The notes: generated from the sequence alone by a model not told the origin. A stretch of DNA of 64,000 nt from Chitinophagaceae bacterium (GCA_016786885.1 JAEUVO010000028.1:62001-126000); one strand, 5' to 3'; counted from the first letter of the stretch, positions 1 to 9,117 are shown. Translations and numbers: made by a program.

Positions 1-126
1 GAAGAACAGTTTATGAAATTCATGGAACTGAAAGGAAAGCTGGGCAGCCAGCATAAATTTCCCCGGGTGATGAAGGGAAAAATGCTGGAGGAATGGGAGC
101 GGTTCTTACAATCAGGAAAAGTATAA
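1..126 (+). CDS. C-terminal fragment of GH3 auxin-responsive promoter family protein (partial)
   Basis: Only the last 41 codons and the TAA stop are inside the window, so the start is missing. The visible tail contains a Gly-Lys-Leu-Gly-x-Gln-His-Lys-x-Pro-Arg pattern, which resembles the C-terminus of bacterial GH3-family acyl-adenylate enzymes common in Bacteroidota. The assignment rests on this short tail alone and is tentative. A hairpin terminator follows within six bases of the stop. Confidence 0.5.
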   Translation, partial: EEQFMKFMELKGKLGSQHKFPRVMKGKMLEEWERFLQSGKV

Positions 127-131
127 AAGAC

Positions 132-166
132 AAAACCCCTTTTCAAAAACTGAAAGGGGTTTTTAT
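132..166 (+). terminator. Rho-independent terminator after GH3-like gene
   Basis: A-rich and CCCC-containing left arm (132-144) pairs with a right arm ending in GGGG (152-163) with one bulged base, followed by a T-rich tract. It lies directly after the stop at 126 and before the ATG at 175, separating the two genes. Confidence 0.75.
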
Positions 167-174
167 TTATTTCT

Positions 175-813
175 ATGGCAGAAGCGTTATTAAAAGGAAT
201 AACTATTGGTTTTTTACTGAGCATAGCAGTAGGGCCGGTTTTGTTTTCCGTTATCAAGCAAAGTCTGAATAACGGGCACAACGGTGGGATGGCTTTTGCG
301 TTTGGTGTATCTGCCAGCGACATTACTTTGGTGTTGGCAGCAAATGTTTTTACTGAACTTTTTCGCAGTTTGCGGTTATATGAGATGCAGATCGGTATTG
401 CCGGAAGTATCCTGCTGATATTGATGGGTATTTTTTTCCTCTATTTTAAAAAAGTAAAAGTAAATGAGGCGGGGCAACTAATATTTAAGCAACGAAAAAG
501 AGACTTGCTGAAGATATCCTTGTCAGGATATTTTATGAACCTGATGAACCCGGGAGTGATCATATTCTGGATAACAATATCAACCTCCCTGATAAATTTT
601 TCCAATAAACATAAGATTGTTATTTATACATCATCCCTTGTGATAGTGCTGCTGGCTGATCTGCTGAAAGTTTTTCTGGCCGGCAAGATCAGGAACAAGC
701 TTACACCGCACAATATTCATATCCTCAACCGGATCAGTGGTATCATACTTATTATTTTTGGCCTTGTTTTAATTGGAGGACTAATTTTCTATGGCGACTG
801 GAACGACAAATAA
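175..813 (+). CDS. LysE/RhtB family amino-acid exporter-like membrane protein
   Basis: The 212-residue protein is hydrophobic throughout, with about six predicted membrane segments. Its N-terminus carries the family pattern of a Gly-rich first helix ending in AVGPVLFSVI, typical of LysE/RhtB exporters that expel amino acids or related metabolites across the inner membrane. Length matches the family (about 205-215 residues). The ATG lies just after the upstream terminator. Its 3' end overlaps the next gene by 23 bases, suggesting cotranscription and translational coupling with mtgA. The substrate cannot be told from sequence. Confidence 0.85.
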   Translation: MAEALLKGITIGFLLSIAVGPVLFSVIKQSLNNGHNGGMAFAFGVSASDITLVLAANVFTELFRSLRLYEMQIGIAGSILLILMGIFFLYFKKVKVNEAGQLIFKQRKRDLLKISLSGYFMNLMNPGVIIFWITISTSLINFSNKHKIVIYTSSLVIVLLADLLKVFLAGKIRNKLTPHNIHILNRISGIILIIFGLVLIGGLIFYGDWNDK

Positions 814-1549
814 TAAAAAAGGAGCAAGGGGTTTTTTAAACAAGTGCTGGAAGTGGGGAAAAAGAGTTTTTCTCTGGCTTTTTATATTTCAATTCTTATA
901 TATTATCCTTCTAAGATGGGTAAACCCTCCGGTAACAATGACGCAACTGGTAAGCTGGGTAAGCGGACACGGATTGAAAAGAGATTATATCAGCAGCGGT
1001 AACATGTCCTCTAATGCAAAACTGGCGGTGATTGCTTCAGAAGACCAGTTGTTTCCTGATCATAGTGGTTTCGACTGGAAGAGTATAAAAAAGGCCATGA
1101 AGTATAACGAGAAAAAACCGGGGCGAATCCGCGGTGCCAGTACCATCAGCCAACAGGTAGCCAAAAATGTTTTTCTCTGGCAGGGAAGAAGCTGGATACG
1201 AAAAGGACTGGAAACCTATTTTACTTTTATGATAGAAACCTTCTGGAGTAAAAAAAGAATACTGGAGGTATACCTGAATGTGATAGAAACAGGAGACGGA
1301 GTTTTTGGTATTGAAGCGGCAGCACAGGAATATTTTAATAAGCCAGCAAAGAGTTTAACAAGACAGGAAGCCGCGATGATAGCTGCCTGTTTACCCAACC
1401 CCAAAAGATATAAAGTAAAACCGCCTTCCTCTTATATAAACTTTCGGTCAAGGGTAATTGTGCAGCAAATGAATAATCTGCAAACAGACCCGGATATTCA
1501 AAAGGTTATAGGTACAGATACTCCTGTTGAAAAGAAAAAGACTAATTGA
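791..1549 (+). CDS. mtgA: Monofunctional biosynthetic peptidoglycan transglycosylase
   Basis: This 252-residue GT51 enzyme polymerises lipid II into glycan strands at the outer face of the inner membrane. A single N-terminal membrane anchor lies around residues 27-43. The catalytic motif EDQLFPDH includes the probable catalytic Glu at residue 84. The second conserved motif, RGASTISQQVAKN, is at about 114-126, and the third (KKRILEVYLNVIETG) at about 154-168. No transpeptidase domain follows, so this is the monofunctional type. The gene starts inside the end of the LysE-like gene and its stop overlaps the convergent glycosyltransferase gene by eight bases. Confidence 0.93.
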   Translation: MATGTTNNKKGARGFLNKCWKWGKRVFLWLFIFQFLYIILLRWVNPPVTMTQLVSWVSGHGLKRDYISSGNMSSNAKLAVIASEDQLFPDHSGFDWKSIKKAMKYNEKKPGRIRGASTISQQVAKNVFLWQGRSWIRKGLETYFTFMIETFWSKKRILEVYLNVIETGDGVFGIEAAAQEYFNKPAKSLTRQEAAMIAACLPNPKRYKVKPPSSYINFRSRVIVQQMNNLQTDPDIQKVIGTDTPVEKKKTN

Positions 1550-3209
1550 CGATAAGTTTTATCTTATCGCTGTTATGTGTAGCGTTACGATAACCACTGT
1601 TAATTGCAAAACGAAGAAAATAATTCCCTTTTGCCAGGCCCGGGTTAATAATGACAGATACTTTTTTCTGTTCAACCATTTCTTTCAGTGATAAGCGGGT
1701 ATAAATATCTTTTTTCCATTTACCGGACTGGTAAACACCAATTCTTATTGTATCATATAGGTTGGCAGACTTATTGATAAAATTGGCATACTGCTCAGGA
1801 ATAGTAAAGGAGCAATCCAGGGTAAACTCAGCTCCTTCCCGTAAACTCACTTCATTTTGACTGACTTCTATTTTCACTTTGGCAAATGAAATGAAAGATG
1901 AATCATATTTATAGCCTATCCGGCCGATACTGGTTTTTAATGAATCGTTGAAACGGTATAAGTCATACTTATCCAGGTAATAAACTTTCTTTCCTAGCAG
2001 TGAATCCTCAACAGGCCAGAAATTGTAATTATTTTTTCTCTCCCTGTAAGAATTTAGCGAGTAGGTCAGTTGTCCGGAATAGAACCAATACTTGGAGGCC
2101 CGCTGGTACGAGTTGCTGAATACAATTGGAAAGCCTTCAGTTTTTTCTTTCATTTGCCGGGGCCATTCTTTCCATGCATGATAGCGGTCTTTGATAGCTT
2201 TGACCGGAAGCAGGTCTGCTATCATTACAATTCTTGCAAAAACCACAAGTATAAGTGTTACAGGCAGTAGTTTAAAAAGAGTTTTTTGCCACTGTATTTT
2301 TTCATAAAGGAACTGGTGGGCCAGCACTATTAATGGTACCATGACAGGGGAGGTCCAGTTACCTTCTACTTTTCCGCGAAAAGAACTAAGGAGGAAAAAT
2401 ACATAGATACCGATCATTGTAAAGCGTAATGCCTTTTCTGTATCACTTTTGGTTTTGTATAAAATAGCAGCCGGTATCAAGATGAACCCAGCAACAGGCC
2501 CGGGGAGCAAAAGCTGGCCAATGATATAATCAAGAGTGAATGATGGCCTGTAAGTATTTACATTACTTTCAAATAAATGATAACGAAAACTTACCCAATT
2601 ATGCTGATACTGCCACCAAAGGTGCGGGACAAACAGTAATAAAGCAATTATACCTGCCAGGTACGTCTGGTACTTTGTAAACAGTTTGATGTTGGAAAGC
2701 AAGGTAAAGAAGACGATCAGCACAGCATGATACTTACTATAAAATAAAAGAGCAATAGAAAGCCCTAATAAAAAAGTGTTCAGCAATGAATAATTACCGA
2801 TGAATCTTTTATATAACCAAAAGAATAGGGCAGTAAAGAATATTAACGGAATATCCGGAACGGCAGCGAAACCGATGATCTGTAATACGGCAACTGAAAG
2901 TACAATAGCATAAAACAAAAAGGGATTTTTTTTAGCAATCAATTTTTCAATGATAACGAGGGAAAAAAGGTTCAGCAATAATGGAAAAAAACGGACACCC
3001 AGTTCATTTGGAAAAATGGAGTACCCGGCTTTCACCAGCAACCCGATCATCGGCGGGTGATCGAAGTAGCCCCAGTCAAGGTACTGGCCGTATACCCAGT
3101 AATATGCTTCGTCATCCTGCAGCTCTGTAAGACCTGATTGAACAAGACCTAATAACAACCATAAGCCGTAGAAAAATAACCTGTGTTTTGTATGAAAAAG
3201 TTGCTGCAT
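1542..3209 (-). CDS. Glycosyltransferase family 39/ArnT-like integral membrane protein
   Basis: A 555-residue multi-spanning membrane protein. The N-terminal periplasmic loop carries the acidic ELQDDEAYYW motif (residues 29-38) and a DHPP motif (50-53), the signature of GT-C enzymes of the ArnT/PMT_2 group, which transfer sugars from polyprenyl-phosphate donors outside the cytoplasmic membrane. About ten hydrophobic segments fill residues 10-340. The C-terminal part, about 200 residues, is soluble and likely periplasmic. The acceptor (lipid, protein or polysaccharide) is unknown. The stop codon overlaps the end of mtgA on the opposite strand. Confidence 0.8.
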   Translation of the reverse strand: MQQLFHTKHRLFFYGLWLLLGLVQSGLTELQDDEAYYWVYGQYLDWGYFDHPPMIGLLVKAGYSIFPNELGVRFFPLLLNLFSLVIIEKLIAKKNPFLFYAIVLSVAVLQIIGFAAVPDIPLIFFTALFFWLYKRFIGNYSLLNTFLLGLSIALLFYSKYHAVLIVFFTLLSNIKLFTKYQTYLAGIIALLLFVPHLWWQYQHNWVSFRYHLFESNVNTYRPSFTLDYIIGQLLLPGPVAGFILIPAAILYKTKSDTEKALRFTMIGIYVFFLLSSFRGKVEGNWTSPVMVPLIVLAHQFLYEKIQWQKTLFKLLPVTLILVVFARIVMIADLLPVKAIKDRYHAWKEWPRQMKEKTEGFPIVFSNSYQRASKYWFYSGQLTYSLNSYRERKNNYNFWPVEDSLLGKKVYYLDKYDLYRFNDSLKTSIGRIGYKYDSSFISFAKVKIEVSQNEVSLREGAEFTLDCSFTIPEQYANFINKSANLYDTIRIGVYQSGKWKKDIYTRLSLKEMVEQKKVSVIINPGLAKGNYFLRFAINSGYRNATHNSDKIKLIVN

Positions 3210-3231
3210 CCGGAAACAAAAGTAAATACAA

Positions 3232-3789
3232 TCAGAGTAGTAACTTGTCTACGGAAACAATAGCTTTTGCTAATCTCTCTTCATGATCACCGCTGATTTC
3301 CGCCCATGGCACGGGCTGGTTTACCAGGATGTCCTTATAAATATGGTAAAATTTTTTTCGTGTATGCAGATCGGGATACTCCCGCAGCCCGTCCTGTACC
3401 CAAGGCAGATCAGTACTGCAAAGCAGGTAAAGGTCGTACCTTCTTTCGCCTATTTGTTCAAGAATAAAACGATGACAGTTGTTAAATACAAATTCACACC
3501 ACACTTTCATCACATACATATCTGTATCGATGAATAAGGGAAGATGGCCACCGCTTTCCAGCAAGGGTAATGAATTCCTTTCAAGAGTGGCGGTGTATTC
3601 ATCTTCCATCGCCAGCTGACCCTTTGCAATAGTGAGCAGGTCGTCATACTCATAGCTGGTGCCATTGGTGAGCAGGTATTCACGGGCAAACTCCGGGCAC
3701 CACATGGTTTCATAATGCTGTGCCAGCTGCTCACATAACGTACTCTTACCGGTGCCCTCGGGCCCGATGATGACGATTTTTTTAAGCAT
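3232..3789 (-). CDS. NadR-like P-loop kinase (ribosylnicotinamide kinase-type ATPase)
   Basis: A 185-residue P-loop protein with Walker A GPEGTGKST at residues 9-17, followed by a CPEFAREYL segment and a LFIDTDMYVMKVW segment. This is the layout of the C-terminal kinase domain of NadR, which phosphorylates nicotinamide riboside to NMN. I chose the ATG at 3789 because it places the P-loop near the N-terminus and overlaps the end of pnuC by eight bases. The pairing with a PnuC transporter supports nicotinamide riboside uptake and trapping. No adenylyltransferase domain is present. Confidence 0.8.
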   Translation of the reverse strand: MLKKIVIIGPEGTGKSTLCEQLAQHYETMWCPEFAREYLLTNGTSYEYDDLLTIAKGQLAMEDEYTATLERNSLPLLESGGHLPLFIDTDMYVMKVWCEFVFNNCHRFILEQIGERRYDLYLLCSTDLPWVQDGLREYPDLHTRKKFYHIYKDILVNQPVPWAEISGDHEERLAKAIVSVDKLLL

Positions 3790-4426
3790 GATGTTGATTT
3801 GCTCTTTTTTTCCATTCAATATAACCCCACCAGGCCATTGCAAGGAATAAAATATACATCAGTGAAAAAAGCATCAGGCCTTTATAAAAATTCAAAGGTA
3901 TTGCCACAATATTGCTGAATATCCAGGCCAGCCAGTTTTCAATTTTACGTTTTGCCATCCACCACATGGCTGTGACAGCGGAGGCGGATACAAGCGAGTC
4001 AAGAACCGGGGTATTGCTGTCGGTAAATTTCAGCAATACATAATAAATAACAGCCCAGAAAAGTAAAAAGAAACCAATACCAAAAACCAGCTGAGGCCTG
4101 TTACACCAACTGATGGGATATGTAAAATGTTCACTGTCTTTTTTCTGTACCCAATTATACCAGCCATAAACACTCATCAGGAAGTAATAAACATTCAGGG
4201 ACGCATCAGCATACAGTGGCGGATGAATCATAAAGAAATAAACATAGGCGGCTAACAGCACACCAACAATGCCGGTGGGGTATACCAGCACATTGTTTTT
4301 TCTCGCATACCAAACACTGATGATTTGAAAAAAGGTGCTGACCCACTCGGGCCATTTGGTTTGCTGTACATTAGAAACAAACTGTTGCCATATTTCCTGT
4401 AAGCTCAAAATCTTTTTTGTAAACAT
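3782..4426 (-). CDS. pnuC: Nicotinamide riboside transporter PnuC
   Basis: A 214-residue, seven-segment membrane protein of the PnuC family. It contains the segment NVYYFLMSVYGWYNWVQKK, matching the family's conserved aromatic-rich helix, and ends with a basic, aromatic tail. PnuC carries nicotinamide riboside by facilitated diffusion and depends on intracellular phosphorylation, here supplied by the overlapping NadR-like kinase. I chose the ATG at 4426 because a hairpin terminator for the upstream gene occupies 4431-4452, so the longer reading frame from 4468 would start before that terminator. Thiamine-transporting PnuT relatives exist, but no TPP riboswitch fits in the short leader. Confidence 0.87.
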   Translation of the reverse strand: MFTKKILSLQEIWQQFVSNVQQTKWPEWVSTFFQIISVWYARKNNVLVYPTGIVGVLLAAYVYFFMIHPPLYADASLNVYYFLMSVYGWYNWVQKKDSEHFTYPISWCNRPQLVFGIGFFLLFWAVIYYVLLKFTDSNTPVLDSLVSASAVTAMWWMAKRKIENWLAWIFSNIVAIPLNFYKGLMLFSLMYILFLAMAWWGYIEWKKRANQHHA

Positions 4427-4430
4427 AAAT

Positions 4431-4452
4431 AAAAATCCCGCCACCGGCGGGA
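4431..4452 (-). terminator. Rho-independent terminator of the methyltransferase gene
   Basis: Perfect 7-bp GC stem (4436-4442 with 4446-4452) and 3-nt loop. On the minus strand it is followed by five T residues at 4435-4431. It lies between the methyltransferase stop and the chosen pnuC start. Confidence 0.8.
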
Positions 4453-4480
4453 TGAAGAATGCTACCACAAAACAGGAACT

Positions 4481-5263
4481 TTATTTTTCTGCAATAAAAA
4501 GAAGAAAACTATTTTGCAGATGATACATGTCTTCCGTTAAGTGATAAGGCTGCATGGCTGCGGCAATTGTTTTCTGTACAGTTTTTTCGCTTACATGGTT
4601 TAAAGCTGCTGCTGCAGGCCCGGTACCCAAGAAGCTTTTAACAGCATCGTCAGTAGAATAATAAAGGAAAGGGCAGGGAACTTTTGTTTTGTAAAGCATC
4701 TTTAATCCAATACTGGTACAAACAGCTTCGATCCTCCCTTCTTCAGATAACGCAAAGGGACCGGGTGTGCCGTGAGGTGGCGGTGGTAATAAAGAACCAA
4801 TAGCTTTTAATACGTTCGTTGCATCACTGAATTCCGGCATATCCCAGATGCCAATAACAAGACGACCGCCCTCTTTCAATACTCTTTTTGCTTCGGACAA
4901 GGCGCTGATAAAGTTGCCTGCGTACTGAAAAGAATTAAAGCCCACTACCACATCAAAGCTTCCGGTAGCGAAAGGCAATGCTTCCAGGTCTTCCTCCATA
5001 AAATTGTTATGCGGGTTTCTTTCCCTTGCCATTTCCAGCAGGCCAGGTGCGGCATCCACTCCTATCACCTGCGCCCCTGTACTGATAGCCATATGGCTGA
5101 ACAAGCCAGAACCACAGCCTGCGTCCAACAATAAACTTTTTTCATCCAGTATGAGTTGCTCCAGTGTTTTTTTATACATCGGTAAAAAGAATGGTTCAAA
5201 ATATTTTGACCAATACTGCGGAGCAATGCTCCATAATTTTCCCTGTACTTGTTTTGTGCTCAT
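4481..5263 (-). CDS. Class I SAM-dependent methyltransferase
   Basis: A 260-residue soluble protein with the Rossmann methyltransferase motif LDAGCGSG (residues 47-54), the acidic ribose-binding GVD segment shortly after, then an EEDLEALPFATGSFDVVV region and a KRVLKEGGRLVIG motif. This is the UbiE/Methyltransf_11 type. The methyl acceptor is unknown, and no neighbouring biosynthetic genes point to one. It is followed by its own terminator, so it is probably a single-gene unit. Confidence 0.82.
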   Translation of the reverse strand: MSTKQVQGKLWSIAPQYWSKYFEPFFLPMYKKTLEQLILDEKSLLLDAGCGSGLFSHMAISTGAQVIGVDAAPGLLEMARERNPHNNFMEEDLEALPFATGSFDVVVGFNSFQYAGNFISALSEAKRVLKEGGRLVIGIWDMPEFSDATNVLKAIGSLLPPPPHGTPGPFALSEEGRIEAVCTSIGLKMLYKTKVPCPFLYYSTDDAVKSFLGTGPAAAALNHVSEKTVQKTIAAAMQPYHLTEDMYHLQNSFLLFIAEK

Positions 5264-5374
5264 TTGATAAGGTTTAATGATGAATTGATTTTAATAACAG
5301 TAATAACAGCACAAAAATATCGGCCTGCCAGGTGGCGGACATTACTGAGAAGTCCAAAGAGTTTGCTAAAAAGC

Positions 5375-6238
5375 TCAGTTTGAAATTTGTTGTTTCACTG
5401 AAGCGGGAGCAATACCAAAATGCTTCCGGAAAGACCGGCTGAAATGAGAAGGGTTTTCAAAACCGGCCTCAAAAGAAGCTTCCGTAACAGTTTTTTTCTG
5501 ATTCGAAATTAAATGCATGGCATGTGTAAGACGTTTTTCCATAAGCCATTTACCAGGAGTGGTATTGAGCTGTTTTTGAAAATCTCTTTTAAAAGCTGAT
5601 AAGCTGCGGTTAGAGAGACGGGCAAATTCTTCCAGCTTTAAATTGAAGGAGAAATTATCTTCCATTACCCGCTGTAATGTTACCGCTTGCGGCTCTTGCA
5701 GCAATGAACAGAAGTAAGATAACAACTCAGTATTTTTATGATTGTCTGCAATAGTGAGGACAAGTTCCCTGAATTTTAGTTCCAGCAATGACTGATCGGG
5801 CTCATGCGGGGCGCCAAAATATGGCATCATGGAGTGAAAAAAAGACTGAACAGATTCATTATTATCAATAGGTATTACCGGATCAAATCTTTTTCCTGGC
5901 TTGTTAATAGGCTTTTTCCGGGACCTCAGTACATCACAAATGAAATCATCCGGCAGAAAAAAAGCAATCAGGCAAAACCGGGTATCAAAAAATTGTTCAA
6001 CAATACTTGCCCCTTTTCTTATAAGCACACAACTGTCTTTTGTTAAATCATACGACCCATGAGAAGTGTGCCATATTTTACGACCTTCCATAACATAAAC
6101 AATATAGTTATGATGGCTCCAGGTATCTTCAAAATCTTTTTCTAAAGGACAATCATATTTGGCTATTAAAATTTCCCCACAACTAAGTTGTTTGAAATGC
6201 AGGGGGTCTTTTTTTATATTGTTGTAAAGGTTAAACAA
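5375..6238 (-). CDS. AraC family transcriptional regulator
   Basis: A 287-residue regulator. The N-terminal 150 residues form a cupin-like sensor domain, and the last 100 contain two helix-turn-helix motifs: LEEFARLSNRSLSAFKRDF and a second ending in the family signature GFENPSHFSRSFRKHFGIAP. The ligand is unknown. It stands alone on the minus strand between the methyltransferase gene and a broken peptidase gene, so its target cannot be read from context. Confidence 0.9.
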   Translation of the reverse strand: MFNLYNNIKKDPLHFKQLSCGEILIAKYDCPLEKDFEDTWSHHNYIVYVMEGRKIWHTSHGSYDLTKDSCVLIRKGASIVEQFFDTRFCLIAFFLPDDFICDVLRSRKKPINKPGKRFDPVIPIDNNESVQSFFHSMMPYFGAPHEPDQSLLELKFRELVLTIADNHKNTELLSYFCSLLQEPQAVTLQRVMEDNFSFNLKLEEFARLSNRSLSAFKRDFQKQLNTTPGKWLMEKRLTHAMHLISNQKKTVTEASFEAGFENPSHFSRSFRKHFGIAPASVKQQISN

Positions 6239-6343
6239 GAATATAAATTCAATTGTAAAAATAAGCGATATATCAGAGCCCTGATAGCGGAAACTTGTTA
6301 GGTATGTTAAGATAAAATCAAAAGAAAAATTCCGGGGTAACGA

Positions 6344-6940
6344 CTATTCCGCGAGCCGTTTATATTTTTTCCAGCTCCTCAGGTATTTGATGCCCTTGCT
6401 GGTCTGAAACCGGGTTGGCACCTGTTGCCATTGCCCGCCGCCCGAACGCTATACCAGGAAATGTAAATGTGGTGTCATAGCGTATCCCGTCTTGCCGCTT
6501 AATGCAATTACCTGGCCCTTAGTGACCGTATCACCCACTTTTACCAACGCACCATTGTGTTGCAAATGCCAGTAACCGGCTCTTGATCCGTCAGGATGCT
6601 GAATGATAATATTGTTTCCGTGGGAACGATATTATCTCTTCAGCCCGCCAAGGCTGCCATCTTCTTTTACCCTTACCACAACCCCTTCTCTTGCGGCGGT
6701 TATTTTTGTACCCCGTTTCATATTAAAGTCAAGCGCTGCCCTTTCTTTATGGGTAAACCGGCTGAAATAACCCTGGATAACCCGGAAAGTTTTTCCTTCT
6801 TCATATGGCAGTGCATACACATAACTGGTATCGTCCTGAATAATTCCCTTTTGTAAAAGCTTTACTTGTTTACGCATAGGATTTTTACTGACTGAGCAGG
6901 CGGCTGATAAGAGCAGGAATAAAAACAAGATCGTTTTCAA
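6344..6940 (-). pseudogene. M23 family metallopeptidase, inactivated by two in-frame stops
   Basis: The frame begins with a probable TTG at 6940 and a lipoprotein-like signal (LFLFLLLSAACS). An M23/LytM-like domain follows, interrupted by a TAA after GGLKR (about 6632) and a TAG directly after HLHFLV (about 6445), then continuing in the same frame to a TAG at 6344. The remainder aligns without frameshift to the intact paralogue at 11362-11952: YWHLQ with YWHFQ, HLHF with HLHF, and VPTRF with LPTRF. The zinc-binding HxH is kept but the following Glu is Leu. Point mutations rather than indels inactivated it. An upstream ATG at 7054 is also in frame. Confidence 0.8.
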
Positions 6941-7078
6941 AAAAAATATTTTTAAAACCGGTAAAGGTATAAAACTACACTCATCCTGAAAATACCCGGT
7001 TTCATAATTATTTAATGCTTTACTATATAAAAACGACGTAGCTTCTCTGTCCATTTTTTAACCTTTAAAACTATTACT

Positions 7079-7456
7079 ATGTCAACAATGGAAGCGGTCA
7101 TGACAACACAGGATGTTGCCAACCGGTTTAATGAACTGGCCCAGACCGGCCAGTGGGAGCAGATACAGAATGAATTATATGCAGACAATGCAGTAAGCAT
7201 TGAACCAGCCCATTCACAGGGTTTGCAAACAGTAGAGGGAATGGAAGCCATCAGGCAGAAAGGGAAACAATTTGGTGAAATGGTAGAAGAAATGCATGGT
7301 GGTTATTCTAACGAACCCATCGTGGCCGGCAATCATTTTAGCCTGGCTATGGGGATGGATGTAACGATGAAAGGAATGGGCCGGATGAAAATGGATGAAA
7401 TTGCTGTGTACGAAGTAAAAGACGGTAAGATCGTTAAAGAACAATTCTTTTATTAA
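7079..7456 (+). CDS. SnoaL-like/NTF2-like fold protein
   Basis: A 125-residue soluble protein with the SnoaL/NTF2-like pattern: an N-terminal helical part (VANRFNELAQTGQWEQIQNELY), a mid segment on DNAVSIEPAHSQG, and a C-terminal strand pair ending in YEVKDGKIVKEQFFY. Such proteins bind small hydrophobic ligands or act as isomerases. No catalytic role can be assigned. It is a single-gene unit bounded by a strong hairpin. Confidence 0.82.
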   Translation: MSTMEAVMTTQDVANRFNELAQTGQWEQIQNELYADNAVSIEPAHSQGLQTVEGMEAIRQKGKQFGEMVEEMHGGYSNEPIVAGNHFSLAMGMDVTMKGMGRMKMDEIAVYEVKDGKIVKEQFFY

Positions 7457-7462
7457 AATGAG

Positions 7463-7500
7463 CAAACCTCACAGGTTAATACAGTCTGTGAGGTTTGTTT
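7463..7500. terminator. Bidirectional terminator hairpin
   Basis: Perfect 12-bp stem (7463-7474 with 7486-7497), 11-nt loop, followed by T residues on the plus strand and an AT-rich stretch on the minus strand. It sits between the convergent SnoaL-like and alpha/beta hydrolase genes. Confidence 0.8.
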
Positions 7501-8222
7501 TACTCTGCAGCGATCTCGCAAAATATGTCAGTTAGTATTTCCGGCTGGCTAAAAAATGGAGAATGGCTGGTTGCCATACGATAAACTTTTTTACAGGGAG
7601 TCTCTTCATACATCTTTTCCTGAATGAACGGTGTTACCGCCCTGTCTTCTGTGCATTCAATATAATACCGCGGCACAGAGCCAAAATTTTCTTCTGTCAG
7701 CTGAAGAGCTGTAATACCGGATTCAACAGGTTCATGACTCAGTAAAAGGTTGGCCAGTTCGGTTATATCATCATCACAATCATGATAAAGCCCTTCTTTA
7801 TAGATAGCCGGTTGTAATGTATGTGCATTCAGTTCGGGGAATGCTGTAACATAAGGTTTGAGCACCCCGCCTGTATCCAGCAAGGAATATTCCCGTTGTG
7901 TTTTTCCATCTGGTACCAGGTAAGCAGCGAGATAAATGAGCTTCTCGATTTTGTTTGGCCGGTATTCTGCTGCCTGCGAGATCATGATTCCATTTTTGCT
8001 ATGACCAACCAACACCACTTTGCCTTCAACACTATCGATCAGGCGGCAAATTCTTTCCACGGTTGTTTTCATTTTCACTTCTTGTATAGGTGTTTTATCT
8101 CTCCCCATACCGGGCAGATCAACTGCAATAGCTTTGTGACCGGCTTTCTCTAATAATGGCACTACTTTGTGCCAGTTCCATGCACTATGCCAGGAACCAT
8201 GAATTAAAATAAATGTCTTCAT
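7500..8222 (-). CDS. Alpha/beta hydrolase (plant MES/hydroxynitrile-lyase-like type)
   Basis: A 240-residue cytosolic alpha/beta hydrolase. It has the oxyanion-hole segment LIHGSWHSAWNW at residues 6-17, the nucleophile elbow GHSKNG with Ser75, and a C-terminal TSHSPFFSQP segment supplying His. This layout is typical of methyl-esterase/hydroxynitrile-lyase-like hydrolases such as EstC. The longer frame from 8300 has no clear start, and the ATG at 8222 places the first strand at the N-terminus. It follows the Ada-like gene by 64 bases on the same strand and may be cotranscribed. Substrate unknown. Confidence 0.82.
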   Translation of the reverse strand: MKTFILIHGSWHSAWNWHKVVPLLEKAGHKAIAVDLPGMGRDKTPIQEVKMKTTVERICRLIDSVEGKVVLVGHSKNGIMISQAAEYRPNKIEKLIYLAAYLVPDGKTQREYSLLDTGGVLKPYVTAFPELNAHTLQPAIYKEGLYHDCDDDITELANLLLSHEPVESGITALQLTEENFGSVPRYYIECTEDRAVTPFIQEKMYEETPCKKVYRMATSHSPFFSQPEILTDIFCEIAAE

Positions 8223-8286
8223 TGTATTTTTTTTGGATGTAAAAATGAAAAGAAGATAGAAGGACAACAACCCGGAACTTGCGGAC

Positions 8287-9117
8287 TTAATTTTCTGCAA
8301 ATACTTTAGCAGACTCCCAGCCGATAATGGCTGTTTTTCGATTGCTGCCCCAGTGATACTGACCGATAGAACCAGTTGATTTAATGACCCGGTGACAGGG
8401 AATTAAAAAGGCAACAGGATTATCACCAACTGCTGTACCAACCGCTCTTGATGCTTTTTCATTGCCGGCCGCCGCTGCAATGGAAGAATAAGTAGATAAA
8501 CCACCGAGTGGTATTTTCAATAGAGTTTCCCACACTTTTAGTTGAAACGCAGTTCCTTTTAAGTGCAATTTTATGGCAGCGAGATTTTTCCAGTCCTGTG
8601 TAAAGATGAACAACGCATTTTGTTGTATTGTATCTACCACCTGCCTGAAAGTAGCTTTTGGAAAAAGTCGTTTTAATTCTTCTAATGCCAGCTTTTCATC
8701 ATCTGCAAAAGCCAAATGGCAAATACCTTTTGTAGTGGAAGCGACAATGATATTGCCAAACGGGGATTCTGCATAACTGTAATTAATGTGTAACTGTTCC
8801 CCGCCATTTTTATATTCACCCGGCGTCATTCCTTCAATGCTGATGAACAGATCATGCAGGCGGCTGGTACCTGAGAGTCCTGTTTCATAACTTACATCAC
8901 TCAGACTCATGTTTTGCTTCAGCAGTGTTTTGGCATGTTCTGCACTGATATATTGCAGAAATTTTTTTGGGCTCACCCCTGCCCATTCTTTAAACATCCG
9001 CTGAAAATGATAAGGACTTACATGCACCTGTTTCGCCACTTCATCCAGGTCGGGTTGCCGGGTAAAATTTTCCTGCAGGTAGTGAATGGCCCTTTCAATT
9101 CTTTCGTAGTCTGTCAT
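8287..9117 (-). CDS. Ada-like AraC-HTH plus O6-methylguanine-DNA methyltransferase fusion
   Basis: A 276-residue two-domain protein. An AraC-type helix-turn-helix domain occupies residues 1-105 (PYHFQRMFKEWAGVSPKKFL), and a methylated-DNA-protein-cysteine methyltransferase domain fills the rest, with active site PCHRV (Cys241). It directly repairs O6-alkylguanine and may autoregulate. The N-terminal zinc methylphosphotriester domain of E. coli Ada is absent, so phosphotriester-triggered activation is not expected. I chose the ATG at 9117, since the longer reading frame from 9195 only adds unaligned residues. Confidence 0.9.
   Translation of the reverse strand: MTDYERIERAIHYLQENFTRQPDLDEVAKQVHVSPYHFQRMFKEWAGVSPKKFLQYISAEHAKTLLKQNMSLSDVSYETGLSGTSRLHDLFISIEGMTPGEYKNGGEQLHINYSYAESPFGNIIVASTTKGICHLAFADDEKLALEELKRLFPKATFRQVVDTIQQNALFIFTQDWKNLAAIKLHLKGTAFQLKVWETLLKIPLGGLSTYSSIAAAAGNEKASRAVGTAVGDNPVAFLIPCHRVIKSTGSIGQYHWGSNRKTAIIGWESAKVFAEN

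Noticed and set aside
4401-4480. Thiamine or NAD riboswitch upstream of pnuC
   Set aside because: Only a terminator hairpin and a short leader separate the methyltransferase gene from pnuC; no room for a conserved aptamer.
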